The notes under the pieces: generated by a model
What the model was told of the DNA's origin: nothing
The model's database searches: none
Seen by the model: only the letters and a program-made list of their open reading frames with translations
Translations under genes and position numbers: made by a program
Shown here: piece by piece, positions 8,719-16,938 of the stretch
Position numbering within the stretch: the first letter of the stretch is position 1
Layout of the letters: every line of letters begins with the position of its first letter
Origin: Corynebacterium sp. CNJ-954
GTDB taxonomy: Bacteria > Actinomycetota > Actinomycetes > Mycobacteriales > Mycobacteriaceae
Direction of reading: 5' to 3'
Length of the DNA: 64,000 bases
NCBI RefSeq assembly: GCF_001942345.1
Contig: NZ_MKKI01000033.1
Coordinates: 243,084-307,083, forward strand

Positions 8719-9045
8719 TCACGGAGCCGGGATCGCCTTATCAGCTAAGTAGGCGTCCATCTCCATGAAGTGAAGCAGACGTTGGCGCATCGCGTTCATG
8801 TTCGCACTGTTCGTGGACTGCGTAGCGCAGCGCACGCGCTTCGCGACTGCACTGTCGGTAAGTTGCGCTACCGTGCATCCTGTTGCTTCAGCGATCAGGA
8901 TGATCTCCGGCATCTTCGCCACGCGGCTACCGTTCAGAATTCGATTCAGTGTGGTTTGTGAAATGCCCGTTTTGTCCGCGAGTGCACGCTGTGACAGCCC
9001 GGAGGCCGTCCGTGCGCTCTCGATGGCGTCTGCAACGGTGTTCAC
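8719..9045 (-). CDS. Small XRE-family DNA-binding protein
   Basis: A 108-residue protein with a HTH_3 domain at residues 5-60: ARTASGLSQRALADKTGISQTTLNRILNG is a textbook lambda-repressor-like helix-turn-helix. The C-terminal half is short, Met/Asn-rich and unrecognised. The start is placed at GTG 9045 because AGGAGGTGG sits 6-8 bases upstream; a longer frame from ATG 9078 would read through that ribosome binding site. It has no obvious partner gene: the left neighbour is IS debris and the right neighbour is the purine/pyrimidine permease. It may be a leftover regulator of a mobile element. Confidence 0.8.
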   Translation of the reverse strand: MNTVADAIESARTASGLSQRALADKTGISQTTLNRILNGSRVAKMPEIILIAEATGCTVAQLTDSAVAKRVRCATQSTNSANMNAMRQRLLHFMEMDAYLADKAIPAP

Positions 9046-9131
9046 TATCTCCACCTCCTGAACCACTCCCCGGAACATGATTCATGTCTACCGCGCGGTA
9101 CCCCTGGAGTCCAGGCCCGGTTGCCCGCCTC

Positions 9132-10583
9132 CTACACGAACACCGACTCCGGCTCGGGCCGCCGTTCATTGCGCGCCGCCCGGGCGCGGTCCGCGATGGG
9201 GGTGTGATTGAACAACAGGTTGAGTCCAAAGGCCGCCAACGCGGCCAGGACCACACCGTCCGACAGGAGCGTCTGTGCCCAGTCCGGGAAGTTCGACCAG
9301 ATGCCGGTGGAGAACTTCGACAACAGCCCGAGGGCGACTGCTATCGCCACAATCGTCGAGTTGACCGTGTCGGTGAGATCCACCTTCCGCAGGGTGTTCA
9401 CGCCCACTGCGGCGATGGAGGTGAACAGGATCAGCGAGATCCCGCCGATCACCGGGTCCGGCAGCGCGGCGATCACCGCTCCTGTCGCCGGCGTGAGCCC
9501 CAGGAGCAGCAGGACGGCCCCGGCCGTGGCGGTCACGTAGCGCGAGTGGACACGCGTGGTGCGTACCGCGCCGACGTTCTGGTTGAAGACGGTGTCGAAG
9601 AATCCGTTGAAGATCCCGCCGAGCACACCGGACGCCGCATCCCCGACCAACGACCGGGCCACGTCCGACCGGCTCATCTTCTTCCCGGTGATCTCCGACA
9701 GGGCGCTGACGCTGGCGATCGTCTCCGCGAAGAGGAACATCATCACCACCGACATTGACAGCACGCCGACGAGCGGGAACTCCGGAGCTCCGAAGTGGAA
9801 CGGCTTCACCAGCGCGAACACCGGCTCGTCGCCGACTCCGGAGAAGTCGAGCAGACCGGCGGGCCAGCAGACCAGCACGCCGATGATCGTGGCGATGATC
9901 AGCGAGGCCTTCGCCACCACACCGCGTGCCAGGCAGGACAGGGCGACGGCCACGACGACCACGAGAGCGGCGATACCGATCGACAGCGGGTCGGCGTAGT
10001 CCGGATTCTCCTGACCACCGATCGCCGGTTGCCCGACGACCAGGCCGGCGGACACGCCGATCAGTGACACTCCGAGGACCAGCAGCACGGTGCCGGTGAC
10101 CAGGGGAGGGAAGTACTTCAACAGCTTGCTGAACGGCCAGGCGAGGAGCAGTCCCACGACACCGCCGGCGAGCATGCACCCCCAGATTGCGGGCAACCCG
10201 TACGTCTGCCCGATCGATATCATGGACGCCACCTGGACGAACGCCGCACCACCGATGATCGGCATGCGTCCGCCGGCGATCCGTCCGAGCCCGAGCGACT
10301 GGATCATGGTGATCACGCCGGCGACGAGTAGGTCGGCGTTGACCAGCATCGCCACCGTCTCCCGGTCGAGCCCGAGTGCGGCGCCGAGCGCCAGGGGGAC
10401 GGACACGCACCCCACGTACATGATCAGGACGTGCTGGATGCCGTAGGTGAGGTTGTGGCGCCAACCGAAGTTGGTGTCCACGGCAGATCCGTCGGTGGAG
10501 AATCCGACGTCGGGGTCGGCACCGGGGTCGACGTCGGGGGCGGGGTAATGATGTTGCGCGGTGCGGTCGAATGTAGCGGTCAT
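9132..10583 (-). CDS. NCS2-family nucleobase:cation symporter
   Basis: A 483-residue membrane protein with the nucleobase/ascorbate transporter fold: 12-14 hydrophobic segments, an N-terminal GIQHVLIMYVG signature, a QxxS/T-type motif, and the conserved tail segment before the last helices (FNQNVGAVRTTRV, then GVNTLRKVDLTD). The family imports xanthine, uric acid or uracil with protons or sodium; the sequence resembles the xanthine/urate branch, but the substrate cannot be fixed by eye. It lies 59 bp downstream of a 2-oxoglutarate oxygenase gene on the same strand, so the two are probably co-transcribed and may act on the same nucleobase. AGGAG lies about 11 bases before the start. Confidence 0.92.
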   Translation of the reverse strand: MTATFDRTAQHHYPAPDVDPGADPDVGFSTDGSAVDTNFGWRHNLTYGIQHVLIMYVGCVSVPLALGAALGLDRETVAMLVNADLLVAGVITMIQSLGLGRIAGGRMPIIGGAAFVQVASMISIGQTYGLPAIWGCMLAGGVVGLLLAWPFSKLLKYFPPLVTGTVLLVLGVSLIGVSAGLVVGQPAIGGQENPDYADPLSIGIAALVVVVAVALSCLARGVVAKASLIIATIIGVLVCWPAGLLDFSGVGDEPVFALVKPFHFGAPEFPLVGVLSMSVVMMFLFAETIASVSALSEITGKKMSRSDVARSLVGDAASGVLGGIFNGFFDTVFNQNVGAVRTTRVHSRYVTATAGAVLLLLGLTPATGAVIAALPDPVIGGISLILFTSIAAVGVNTLRKVDLTDTVNSTIVAIAVALGLLSKFSTGIWSNFPDWAQTLLSDGVVLAALAAFGLNLLFNHTPIADRARAARNERRPEPESVFV

Positions 10584-10642
10584 GGGTGGGGATGCTCCTG
10601 AGCGGGACGGTGCTTGAGCGGCGACGGGGAGTGGTGCGGGAA

Positions 10643-11695
10643 CTACCTGGCGGATTCGGCCTTGCTGAAGTTCGCCCTGATCCGCATGTCGAGGTATTCC
10701 CCGGCGGTCATCGGCGCGTACTTCCGGTCCGGTCCCTCGATGACGGCGTCCCGGTCAGCCTGGGCGAAGTAGGGCATGGAGTAGCGCTCCGGAATGTCCA
10801 CGCCGATGTCGGCGGCCTTCACCCGGTGGAAGTTGGATTTCAGCCGGTCATCGCTCCACCGCATGAGCATGTCGCCGATATTGCAGGTGAGGATGTCCGT
10901 GAAGGCGGGGACCGGCGTCCAGCTCTGGACGTCCTGCGTGGCGTCCGCACCGGGCATGACCTGCAGGCCGGACTCGCCGTCGGTCTGGAACAGCAGGGTC
11001 AGGCAGTTGAAGTCGGTGTGTGCGCCTGCACGCCACACCGGCGCACCGTCCTTGTCGGGGACGTTGTCGGCGGCGTCCACGGCCATGTAGTGGATCATGC
11101 GCAGGGTGCACTGGTGCAGGTCGGAGGCGGGATCGTGCACCTTGGTGAAGTAGTTCCGCTCGAAGCCGAGCTTCACGGCGAAGAACTCCAGGATGCGCAT
11201 GGCCACGTCATGGCACCTGCTTTCGAAGGACAGCGCGTGGTCACGGAAGCCGGGCAGCGTCTCCTCGTCGAGCCACAGGCCGTCCATGAGTGGACGGGTG
11301 AGCTGGTAGCTCTCCTTCTCGTCCGGAGTGCCCGTCGACGGGCGGATCTGGGACTTGTGCTCGAAGCCGACGTTCTTGCCTTTCGGCTTGGCGACGGTCT
11401 CCAACGTCTCCTTCGGCAGGGCGAAGAGTCGGCGGGACTCCGCAAAGGCGGCGTCGATCTCGGCTTTGCTGATGCCGAAGTTCTTCAGTTGGAAGAACCC
11501 GATGGTGGTGGCGGCCTGCCAGAGTTCCTCGGCCTTGGCGTCCCACTCCTGGTCGGTGAGGTCCCAGTCGTTGACGTCGATGACTGGGACGGCCCGGTCG
11601 GTGGTTTCGGTGCCGACACCGCCCATCCTCGACTCGAGGTCGAGTTCGGCGTTGCTGTAGTTGTCGGTGCTGCTGGGCGTGGTGGTCTGAACCAT
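10643..11695 (-). CDS. 2-oxoglutarate/Fe(II)-dependent oxygenase of the isopenicillin N synthase family
   Basis: A 350-residue enzyme with an N-terminal DIOX_N domain (PVIDVNDW start) and a C-terminal 2OG-FeII_Oxy domain. Iron ligands are visible: H and D in AHTDFNCLTLLFQ and the distal H in NFHRVKAAD, followed by R-x-S in ERYSMPYF, which holds the 2-oxoglutarate carboxylate. The family includes thymine 7-hydroxylase and plant-type hydroxylases. The following gene is a nucleobase permease, so a nucleobase or related heterocycle is a reasonable substrate guess; this is inference only. AAAGGA stands before the ATG. Upstream, 11810-11825 (CGAAGCGGTCGTTTCG) is a partly symmetric site that could bind a regulator. 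Confidence 0.85.
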   Translation of the reverse strand: MVQTTTPSSTDNYSNAELDLESRMGGVGTETTDRAVPVIDVNDWDLTDQEWDAKAEELWQAATTIGFFQLKNFGISKAEIDAAFAESRRLFALPKETLETVAKPKGKNVGFEHKSQIRPSTGTPDEKESYQLTRPLMDGLWLDEETLPGFRDHALSFESRCHDVAMRILEFFAVKLGFERNYFTKVHDPASDLHQCTLRMIHYMAVDAADNVPDKDGAPVWRAGAHTDFNCLTLLFQTDGESGLQVMPGADATQDVQSWTPVPAFTDILTCNIGDMLMRWSDDRLKSNFHRVKAADIGVDIPERYSMPYFAQADRDAVIEGPDRKYAPMTAGEYLDMRIRANFSKAESAR

Positions 11696-11922
11696 GATGG
11701 TCCTTTCACGTCACGCGGTTTCCCCTACGGTCGTACGCTCCGTCATCCCGACGCCGTGCGATGCAGACCCGGCTGAGCCGCTGATGGTCTCGTAACAGGA
11801 CTCAATCTACGAAGCGGTCGTTTCGAGGTTGTGCCACTTCTGTGACATCTGTGTTGCCGGTTCCCGGGTGGCGGAAACGGCTACACTCGACCCGGTCAAT
11901 CGCCCCACACCGGAGGACACCC

Positions 11923-12726
11923 GTGAAGCTACCGAAGCCTTTCTCCCGCCGCAGGAAAGACGACGCGTCCGTCCAGCGTGATACGGGGGCCGCTGCGCCC
12001 GCGACAGTCGACGAGGAGGAGCTGTCCCCGGAATCCAAGGAGGCGCTCAAGGGGATCGCGGACCTGGATGAGCCGGACGGTAAGTTGGCCCGCCAGTTCT
12101 TCAAGGCGGTGGACAAGGCGTCCGAGGTGCAGGCACCGGCGATCGAGAAGTACGTCAACTACATCCGGCGTAGGCACGGCAGGAAATCCGTCGCCCGGCA
12201 ACAGAAGGTCATTGACCGGCATTTCCGGACGCTGGCGACGGGCACGGGTGCAGGGACCGGCGCCCTGGCTTTCTTCCCCGGTATCGGGACGCTGCTCAGT
12301 GCGGGCGCGGCGGGTGGGGAAGCCCTCGGTGTCGTGGAGGTCTTCGCGCTGTACACGCTGTCGAGTGCGCGCTTGCGTGGGGTCGACATCAGCCACCGGG
12401 AGGCACGCCGTCGGCTGATCCTGTTCAGCATCGCCGGTGCCGCAGGCAACGAGGCGGTGTCGGCAGCCTCGGGTGCGAAGGGGATCGGTGGACTCCGGAA
12501 GCTGGGCAGCGCCAGCGACGCCGAGAAACGTACCATCAACTCGCGGTTGGGTCGGATAGCCTTCCGCCAGCTGCGTCGACGCATGGCAGGGGCGGCGTTC
12601 GCCAAGATGCTGCCCCTGGGTGTCGGCGCGGTGCTGGGCGCGAGGGCGAACCGGAAGCTGGCGCACATGATGATCCGCCACACCCATGCGGTGCTCATCG
12701 ATGAGGGGAAGAGCAGCCGTCACTGA
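11923..12726 (+). CDS. Conserved membrane-associated protein, function unknown
   Basis: A 267-residue protein starting at GTG 11923 with GGAGGA 8 bases upstream. The first 100 residues are charged and soluble; from about 110 come Gly/Ala-rich hydrophobic stretches (GTGAGTGALAFFPGIGTLLS, then ALYTLSSARLRGVDIS) and near the C-terminus another (MLPLGVGAVLGARANRKLA). This pattern is vaguely like EcsC-type membrane proteins but no diagnostic motif was found. It is divergent from the oxygenase gene and convergent with the broken HIT gene. An upstream in-frame ATG at 11842 has no ribosome binding site and would add residues without coding character. Confidence 0.7.
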   Translation: MKLPKPFSRRRKDDASVQRDTGAAAPATVDEEELSPESKEALKGIADLDEPDGKLARQFFKAVDKASEVQAPAIEKYVNYIRRRHGRKSVARQQKVIDRHFRTLATGTGAGTGALAFFPGIGTLLSAGAAGGEALGVVEVFALYTLSSARLRGVDISHREARRRLILFSIAGAAGNEAVSAASGAKGIGGLRKLGSASDAEKRTINSRLGRIAFRQLRRRMAGAAFAKMLPLGVGAVLGARANRKLAHMMIRHTHAVLIDEGKSSRH

Positions 12727-12735
12727 CGTCCGCCC

Positions 12736-13220
12736 TCAGAGATCGTGTGGGTGTGATCCCGACGTGCGAATATCTGTCCGGAGGAGGTCGGCGTAGTAAC
12801 TCCGGTCCTGTTCCCCGTACCAGGTCGCACTGTCATTTAGTTCGTACAGCTTGTCGCCGTCATACCTCGGAATCACATGAACATGCAGGTGCCACAGGTC
12901 CTGGTGCCCTGCTGGCTCATTGTGCTGCCGGATGGTGATGCCGTCACACCCGTATGAGCTCCGCATTGCGACCGACACAGTCTGGACCATCTCCCACAGT
13001 GGGGTCCCGGTATCTGGCGGCAGAGAGTAGATATTCTCGACGTGGATTCTGGGACGACCAGAACGCCTCCCGGATTGTTCGGCCACCATTTCGGAGATAT
13101 CAATGCGAATACTCCGGCAGCGTCTGCGACTACATCGGACGGTGAGTTGTATTCGCTGAAGCTGCCCGACGCAACATTGCACATTGGGCACTCGTAGTCG
13201 CTAGGGGCGTGGCTGTACAT
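12736..13220 (-). pseudogene. HIT-family hydrolase with a frameshift
   Basis: The N-terminal part (from ATG 13220) reads DYECPMCNV and later PNNPGGVLVVPE, as in HIT nucleotide hydrolases. At 13045-13050 the frame must change for the expected HVEN to follow; the rest then reads through to the catalytic triad HLHVHVIPRY and on to TAA-side residues SGSHPHDL. The offset equals two extra bases or one missing base. HIT proteins act on nucleotide-phosphoramidate or dinucleotide bonds. With the frame broken only an inactive 115-residue N-terminal product can form, unless the break is a sequencing error. No clear ribosome binding site is present. Confidence 0.8.
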
Positions 13221-13265
13221 TCAGAAAGGCTATCAGCTCCCCGCTCTGACGACATCGTGCGAAAA

Positions 13266-13550
13266 TCAGTCGGTGTCTGTGTCTCGCAGAAGTTTCATGA
13301 GGGCATCCGTTCGTGCTGTGGTCACCTGACCTCGCATCTTGCTGACAATGAGTTCCCCGCGGGACGGAACCTGCGCAGAATGAACGATGCGTAGCGTACC
13401 GCCGTCCTCGATTACCTCCACGTCATCACCTTCACGGATTCCGAACTTACGGCGTAACTCGGCCGGAATGGTCACCTGTCCCTTGGCGTTGATTCGCAAG
13501 CCGCGTCTCCAATTCTGCATGTCGTGCCTGGTTACATAGTACGTCGACAC
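13266..13550 (-). CDS. AbrB/MazE/SpoVT-type DNA-binding protein, antitoxin-like and orphan
   Basis: A 94-residue protein with the swapped-hairpin AbrB fold: RINAKGQVTIPAELRRKFGIREGDDVEVIEDGG is diagnostic. The C-terminal tail (KMRGQVTTARTDALMKLLRD) is of the kind that wraps around a PIN-type toxin in VapBC-like pairs. The expected toxin gene downstream is missing; the next gene is the frame-broken HIT gene. The GTG at 13550 gives the longest product; an ATG at 13520 (MQNWRRG) is a good alternative and would start right at the AbrB domain. Confidence 0.85.
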   Translation of the reverse strand: MSTYYVTRHDMQNWRRGLRINAKGQVTIPAELRRKFGIREGDDVEVIEDGGTLRIVHSAQVPSRGELIVSKMRGQVTTARTDALMKLLRDTDTD

Positions 13551-13615
13551 CCGTGTAGTGGGTGGGGCCCGCTGATCCTTGACTGCGACGCAGCGTCATA
13601 GTTGAGACTGAGGCT

Positions 13616-14470
13616 ATGACTCAGAATCATCGGCGCGTGCGGGCGGTACACCGGGCGCATGCGGGTGTCACCGTGCTGGTCGTCATCACGCTGGTGGTGC
13701 TCAACCTGACAGGCGTCCTTGCCGGTGACACGGCACTGCGGCTGTTTCTCGCTGTTGAGGTGCCGCTGCTCATGGTGTTTGTGGTGTTGACCCTGATCCG
13801 GCTCCGACGTGTCGTCAGCACACCTGCCGGCGACGACCGCAGCCTCCTCGACCGCGTCCTCGCGGAGGAACCGCTGCTCCGGCCCGCGGTGTCGGAGGTC
13901 AGGTACTACTACAGCCTGGTTCTGGCTCTGGCAGGGAAGCGGCAGGTTCCCGCGGGCGTGGCATTCTTCGGGTACACGAAGGGAGTCATGGCTGTCCCCG
14001 TGGCGATCGTGATGGTGAGCCTGGTGGAACTGGTCGCCGTCCACCTCCTGGTGCCGTGGCAGTGGCTGCGGATCGTACTGCTGATCTCCAGTATCTGGGG
14101 CGTCCTCTTTGTCGCAGGACTCTTCGCCGCCAGGATCGTGAACCCGCACCTCGTTTCACACGACGACCTGACCCTGCGTTGGGGGCTGCAGACGGTACTC
14201 AGCACACCGCTGAGCAACGTAGTCTCGGCGGGCAGACACGCGAACCACGCCGCCACGCAACCCGATGTCGGAGGGAACCGGTTGATCCTCACACAGTTCC
14301 AGAGCACGAATGTGATGCTGCGCTTCGCCGTGCCCGTGGTCGCCGATGCGCCGGTGCCGAAGAAACACCGTCCGGTCGATGTCCGCGTCACCGAGGTACA
14401 GCTCTTCGTGGACGATCCCGGTGCATTCCTGCGTACCGTGGCACCCGCCCAGGACGAGGTCGGTGCATGA
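13616..14470 (+). CDS. Integral membrane protein of unknown function
   Basis: A 284-residue protein with two N-terminal membrane spans (about 18-38 and 42-62), a charged loop, two more near 125-170, and a soluble C-terminal part of about 100 residues. No catalytic motif was recognised. The last codons overlap the start of the following MerR regulator (ATGA), so the two are translationally coupled and the protein may be the regulator's target or sensor partner. The start is the ATG at 13616; the codon usage fits a real gene. Confidence 0.75.
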   Translation: MTQNHRRVRAVHRAHAGVTVLVVITLVVLNLTGVLAGDTALRLFLAVEVPLLMVFVVLTLIRLRRVVSTPAGDDRSLLDRVLAEEPLLRPAVSEVRYYYSLVLALAGKRQVPAGVAFFGYTKGVMAVPVAIVMVSLVELVAVHLLVPWQWLRIVLLISSIWGVLFVAGLFAARIVNPHLVSHDDLTLRWGLQTVLSTPLSNVVSAGRHANHAATQPDVGGNRLILTQFQSTNVMLRFAVPVVADAPVPKKHRPVDVRVTEVQLFVDDPGAFLRTVAPAQDEVGA

Positions 14471-15222
14471 ACGACAAGGGGGTAGGCAGGGACGGCGACA
14501 TGGTGCTGCGCAGCCGTGAGATCGCCGATCTGGCAGGCACGACACCTCGCGCGCTGCGCCATTATCACGCGATCGGACTGCTTCCGGACGTTCCACGCGA
14601 CCCGAACGGGTACCGCTGCTACCGCGCACGCGACGTGGTCCGCGTCCTGCGTATCCGGCAGCTCGCCGTGAGCGGCATGCCGCTCCGCCGGATCCGTACG
14701 ATGCTGGAACAGGACCTCCGTAGTCAGGATGAGCTCCTGGAGGAACTCGACCGGGACCTCGCGTCACAGGCCGAACGGATCGACGCCCAGCGTGCGATGC
14801 TCGCAGAAGTACGTCGGCTGTCCATGCCGGTGGTCAGGTCCGGGAGTGGCGGGCAGCTCACATCCACCGAACAGTTCGACCAGGACGTCTGGACAATGGT
14901 CACGGCGACCGGCGCATTCGACGGTGACGGCGCAGCCGCCGTCCTCAAGGCGCTGGGTGACGGGGAGACGGCAGTGCAGGGTGTCGCACTCGCGACCGAA
15001 CTTGAGCAGCTGGCGGAGCGGAAACACATTGAGGACGCGGATGCCGAGCGCCTGGCTCGGCAGATGGTGGCCTTCGGCGAGAGTGTCCTGGCGGAAGTGG
15101 GCATCGAACCCGTGGACGAGGAGCAACCGGTCGCAACGTTGATCCAGGACATGCAGGCTGATGCACTCAGCCCCGCCCAGCAGACGGTGTGGAGTGCGTT
15201 CCTGTCCCGCGTGCAGGACTGA
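14467..15222 (+). CDS. MerR-family transcriptional regulator
   Basis: A 251-residue regulator. Residues 14-80 carry the MerR winged helix: SREIADLAGTTPRALRHYH, IGLLPDVPRDPNGYRCY, then LRIRQLAVSGMPLRRI. A coiled-coil dimer helix follows, then a TipA/TAL-like alpha-helical C-terminal domain of unknown ligand; no metal-binding cysteines are present, which argues against a metal sensor. The start overlaps the stop of the upstream membrane protein gene by four bases (ATGA). The pair form an operon, and such regulators commonly control their own operon. Confidence 0.9.
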   Translation: MNDKGVGRDGDMVLRSREIADLAGTTPRALRHYHAIGLLPDVPRDPNGYRCYRARDVVRVLRIRQLAVSGMPLRRIRTMLEQDLRSQDELLEELDRDLASQAERIDAQRAMLAEVRRLSMPVVRSGSGGQLTSTEQFDQDVWTMVTATGAFDGDGAAAVLKALGDGETAVQGVALATELEQLAERKHIEDADAERLARQMVAFGESVLAEVGIEPVDEEQPVATLIQDMQADALSPAQQTVWSAFLSRVQD

Positions 15223-15319
15223 CGGCGCTGTCGCCCGCCTGTCGGGGACAAGAGCAGTTACAGTTCTGGGTGGTCGGTCATACCCGTGACCGAGACACCA
15301 CCTGGAAGGACACCCCTCA

Positions 15320-16192
15320 ATGCGTCGATTCACCTGTGTCACCCGTGTTTTCGCCACCTGTCTGCTGTTGTCGGCGACGATCTGTTCCGCCACCGCCACT
15401 GCGGGGGTGGCGTCGCCCGCCACCACGAAGGTGGTGACCTACGGTGACTCCTACACTGCCAACCCCAGTCAGCTTGTCGGCATGGCGAATCAGTATGAGG
15501 AGCTCAAGCCGTTCCTCACCGACTACCCGCGTACCGGGCAGCTGGAGTCGGGCAAGGAATGCCTGCAGGCACCCGACAACTGGCCGCGTCTGCTGCAGGA
15601 TGAGGGTTTGGACGTCCGCGACTGGTCCTGTACCGCGCAGACGTCGCGCACGATGCTGGATCGGATCGACGCCAGCATCGCCGCTGGTGACCTCACCGCC
15701 GACACTGATTCGGTGGTGTTCCCGGTGGGGCTGAACAACTTCGGCCCGTGGGGGCAGAAGGACGGTGTGGACGTCACGGACTTCGATGCCGTGCAGGACG
15801 CCTACGCCGCCGACATGCGCGAGGCCGCGCGCCGCGTCCGGGCAGTTGCGCCGGACGCGGCGCTGGTCGTCAGCGGGATGCCGCAGATCGGTCACGGCGA
15901 CAGGTACTGCATCGTCAACGTCGTGCCGGATCATCCGGCGGGCCTGTCGGTGCCGTACCTCGCACGTGCCGAGGATGCCGTGCAGACGATGCAACGACAG
16001 TCCGCCGAGGAGGTCGGGGCGACGTTCGTCGACCTGAAGGCCGCCAGTCAGGGGCATGATTCCTGCGCGCCGGATGCGGACCGCTACATCGCCGGCCTCA
16101 TCGACACGACCACCCCGGACTACAAGATGATCATCCACCCCTCGCAGGCCGGGCAGCGGTTCATCGCGGAGCAGATGGCGGGCGTCGTGTGA
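15320..16192 (+). CDS. Secreted SGNH/GDSL-type hydrolase
   Basis: A 290-residue protein with a signal peptide (MRRFTCVTRVFATCLLLSAT, cleavage likely near ASP-AT around residue 33). The mature part opens with block I YGDSYTANP, with the nucleophile Ser; block III is suggested by GLNNFG, and the terminal His lies in MIIHPSQAGQRF. Cysteines in KECLQ, WSCTA, YCIV and DSCAP suggest two disulfides, fitting an exported enzyme. Corynebacteria have several such esterases, some acting on mycolic acid esters of the envelope; the substrate here is not known. GGAAGGA precedes the ATG. Confidence 0.88.
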   Translation: MRRFTCVTRVFATCLLLSATICSATATAGVASPATTKVVTYGDSYTANPSQLVGMANQYEELKPFLTDYPRTGQLESGKECLQAPDNWPRLLQDEGLDVRDWSCTAQTSRTMLDRIDASIAAGDLTADTDSVVFPVGLNNFGPWGQKDGVDVTDFDAVQDAYAADMREAARRVRAVAPDAALVVSGMPQIGHGDRYCIVNVVPDHPAGLSVPYLARAEDAVQTMQRQSAEEVGATFVDLKAASQGHDSCAPDADRYIAGLIDTTTPDYKMIIHPSQAGQRFIAEQMAGVV

Positions 16193-16266
16193 CGTTCTGT
16201 CGTCCGGACGCCGATTACCCCCCCGGGGGCAGACATTAATTTCCTTGATGAATTGGTTGTCCGTTA

Positions 16267-16317
16267 AATTCTCCTCAGTCGCGTTGATGACGAACGTGAA
16301 GCATCAAGAGGAGAATT
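16267..16317 (+). promoter_or_regulatory. Long hairpin that buries the ribosome binding site of the next gene
   Basis: AATTCTCCTC (16267-16276) is a perfect complement of GAGGAGAATT (16308-16317), the purine tract that serves as the ribosome binding site for the ATG at 16320. TTGATG (16284-16289) pairs with CATCAA (16302-16307), which is directly next to the first arm, so the stem has 16 base pairs with one 7-base bulge and a 12-base loop. In the folded form the site is fully double-stranded. Confidence 0.65.
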
Positions 16318-16319
16318 CC

Positions 16320-16859
16320 ATGACCACTCGCAAACTCGCCGCAGCGGTAGCCACCGCGGCCCTCACCCTCGGGCTCGTCACCGCCTGCGGTGGTGAAACC
16401 GAAGCTGAGGACGCTACCACCAGTGCTTCCAGCTCGACGACCTCAACCACGTCGCGTACGAGTACCACCAGCGCCACAAGCACCAGCTCGGCCCCCGCCA
16501 CCAGTGAGCCCGAGCCCGAACCGGCCGTCGATGACGCCCCCGACTCCGCTCCTGACGCTGACGTGGATGCCGACGCAGCCGCCGATGCGGACCGGCCCCG
16601 GGCAGAAGCGCCGGCTCCTGCTCCCGCCTACACGCCGGATCCGGAGCCGGAATACACTCCGCCGCCAGCATCGGCCCCGGAGCCCGAATACACGCCCGCC
16701 CCCGTTCCCGACAGCCCCGGCGCAGTCACCGGACGGACCGTCACACCCGGCGCCTTCTGCAAGGGGGAGGAGACCGGGATGACGGGCCAGACTGTCACCG
16801 GGCTCACTGTCACGTGCACGAAGGACCCCGACGGCGACCGCTCCCGCTGGCGTGAGTAG
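16320..16859 (+). CDS. Small Pro/Glu-rich lipoprotein
   Basis: A 179-residue protein with a lipoprotein signal (MTTRKLAAAVATAALTLGL, lipobox LVTAC) followed by a long low-complexity region: Ser/Thr-rich at 30-60, Asp/Ala-rich at 70-95, and Pro/Glu/Tyr repeats at 100-135 (PEPEYTP occurs more than once). The last 45 residues (GAFCKGEETGMTGQT...TCTKD) look globular with two cysteines and resemble small actinobacterial exported domains. Anchoring in the membrane with a wall-spanning stalk is the likely design. The ATG at 16320 is fixed by AGAGGAG 6 bases upstream, which is embedded in the hairpin described separately. Confidence 0.8.
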   Translation: MTTRKLAAAVATAALTLGLVTACGGETEAEDATTSASSSTTSTTSRTSTTSATSTSSAPATSEPEPEPAVDDAPDSAPDADVDADAAADADRPRAEAPAPAPAYTPDPEPEYTPPPASAPEPEYTPAPVPDSPGAVTGRTVTPGAFCKGEETGMTGQTVTGLTVTCTKDPDGDRSRWRE

Positions 16860-16888
16860 GTAACACGCAAGGTCCTCCAGAACCCCCG

Positions 16889-16914
16889 TCACTGTTTCCC
16901 TGCGAGGGCAGTGA
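16889..16914. terminator. Hairpin between convergent genes
   Basis: TCACTG (16889-16894) pairs with CAGTGA (16909-16914), and CCCT with AGGG inside it, leaving a GCG loop and a 3-base bulge. It lies between the lipoprotein gene and the oppositely oriented CoA-transferase gene and could end both transcripts. There is no U-tract. Confidence 0.45.
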
Positions 16915-16938
16915 GAGTTCGCCAGGGACAACCGGCAG

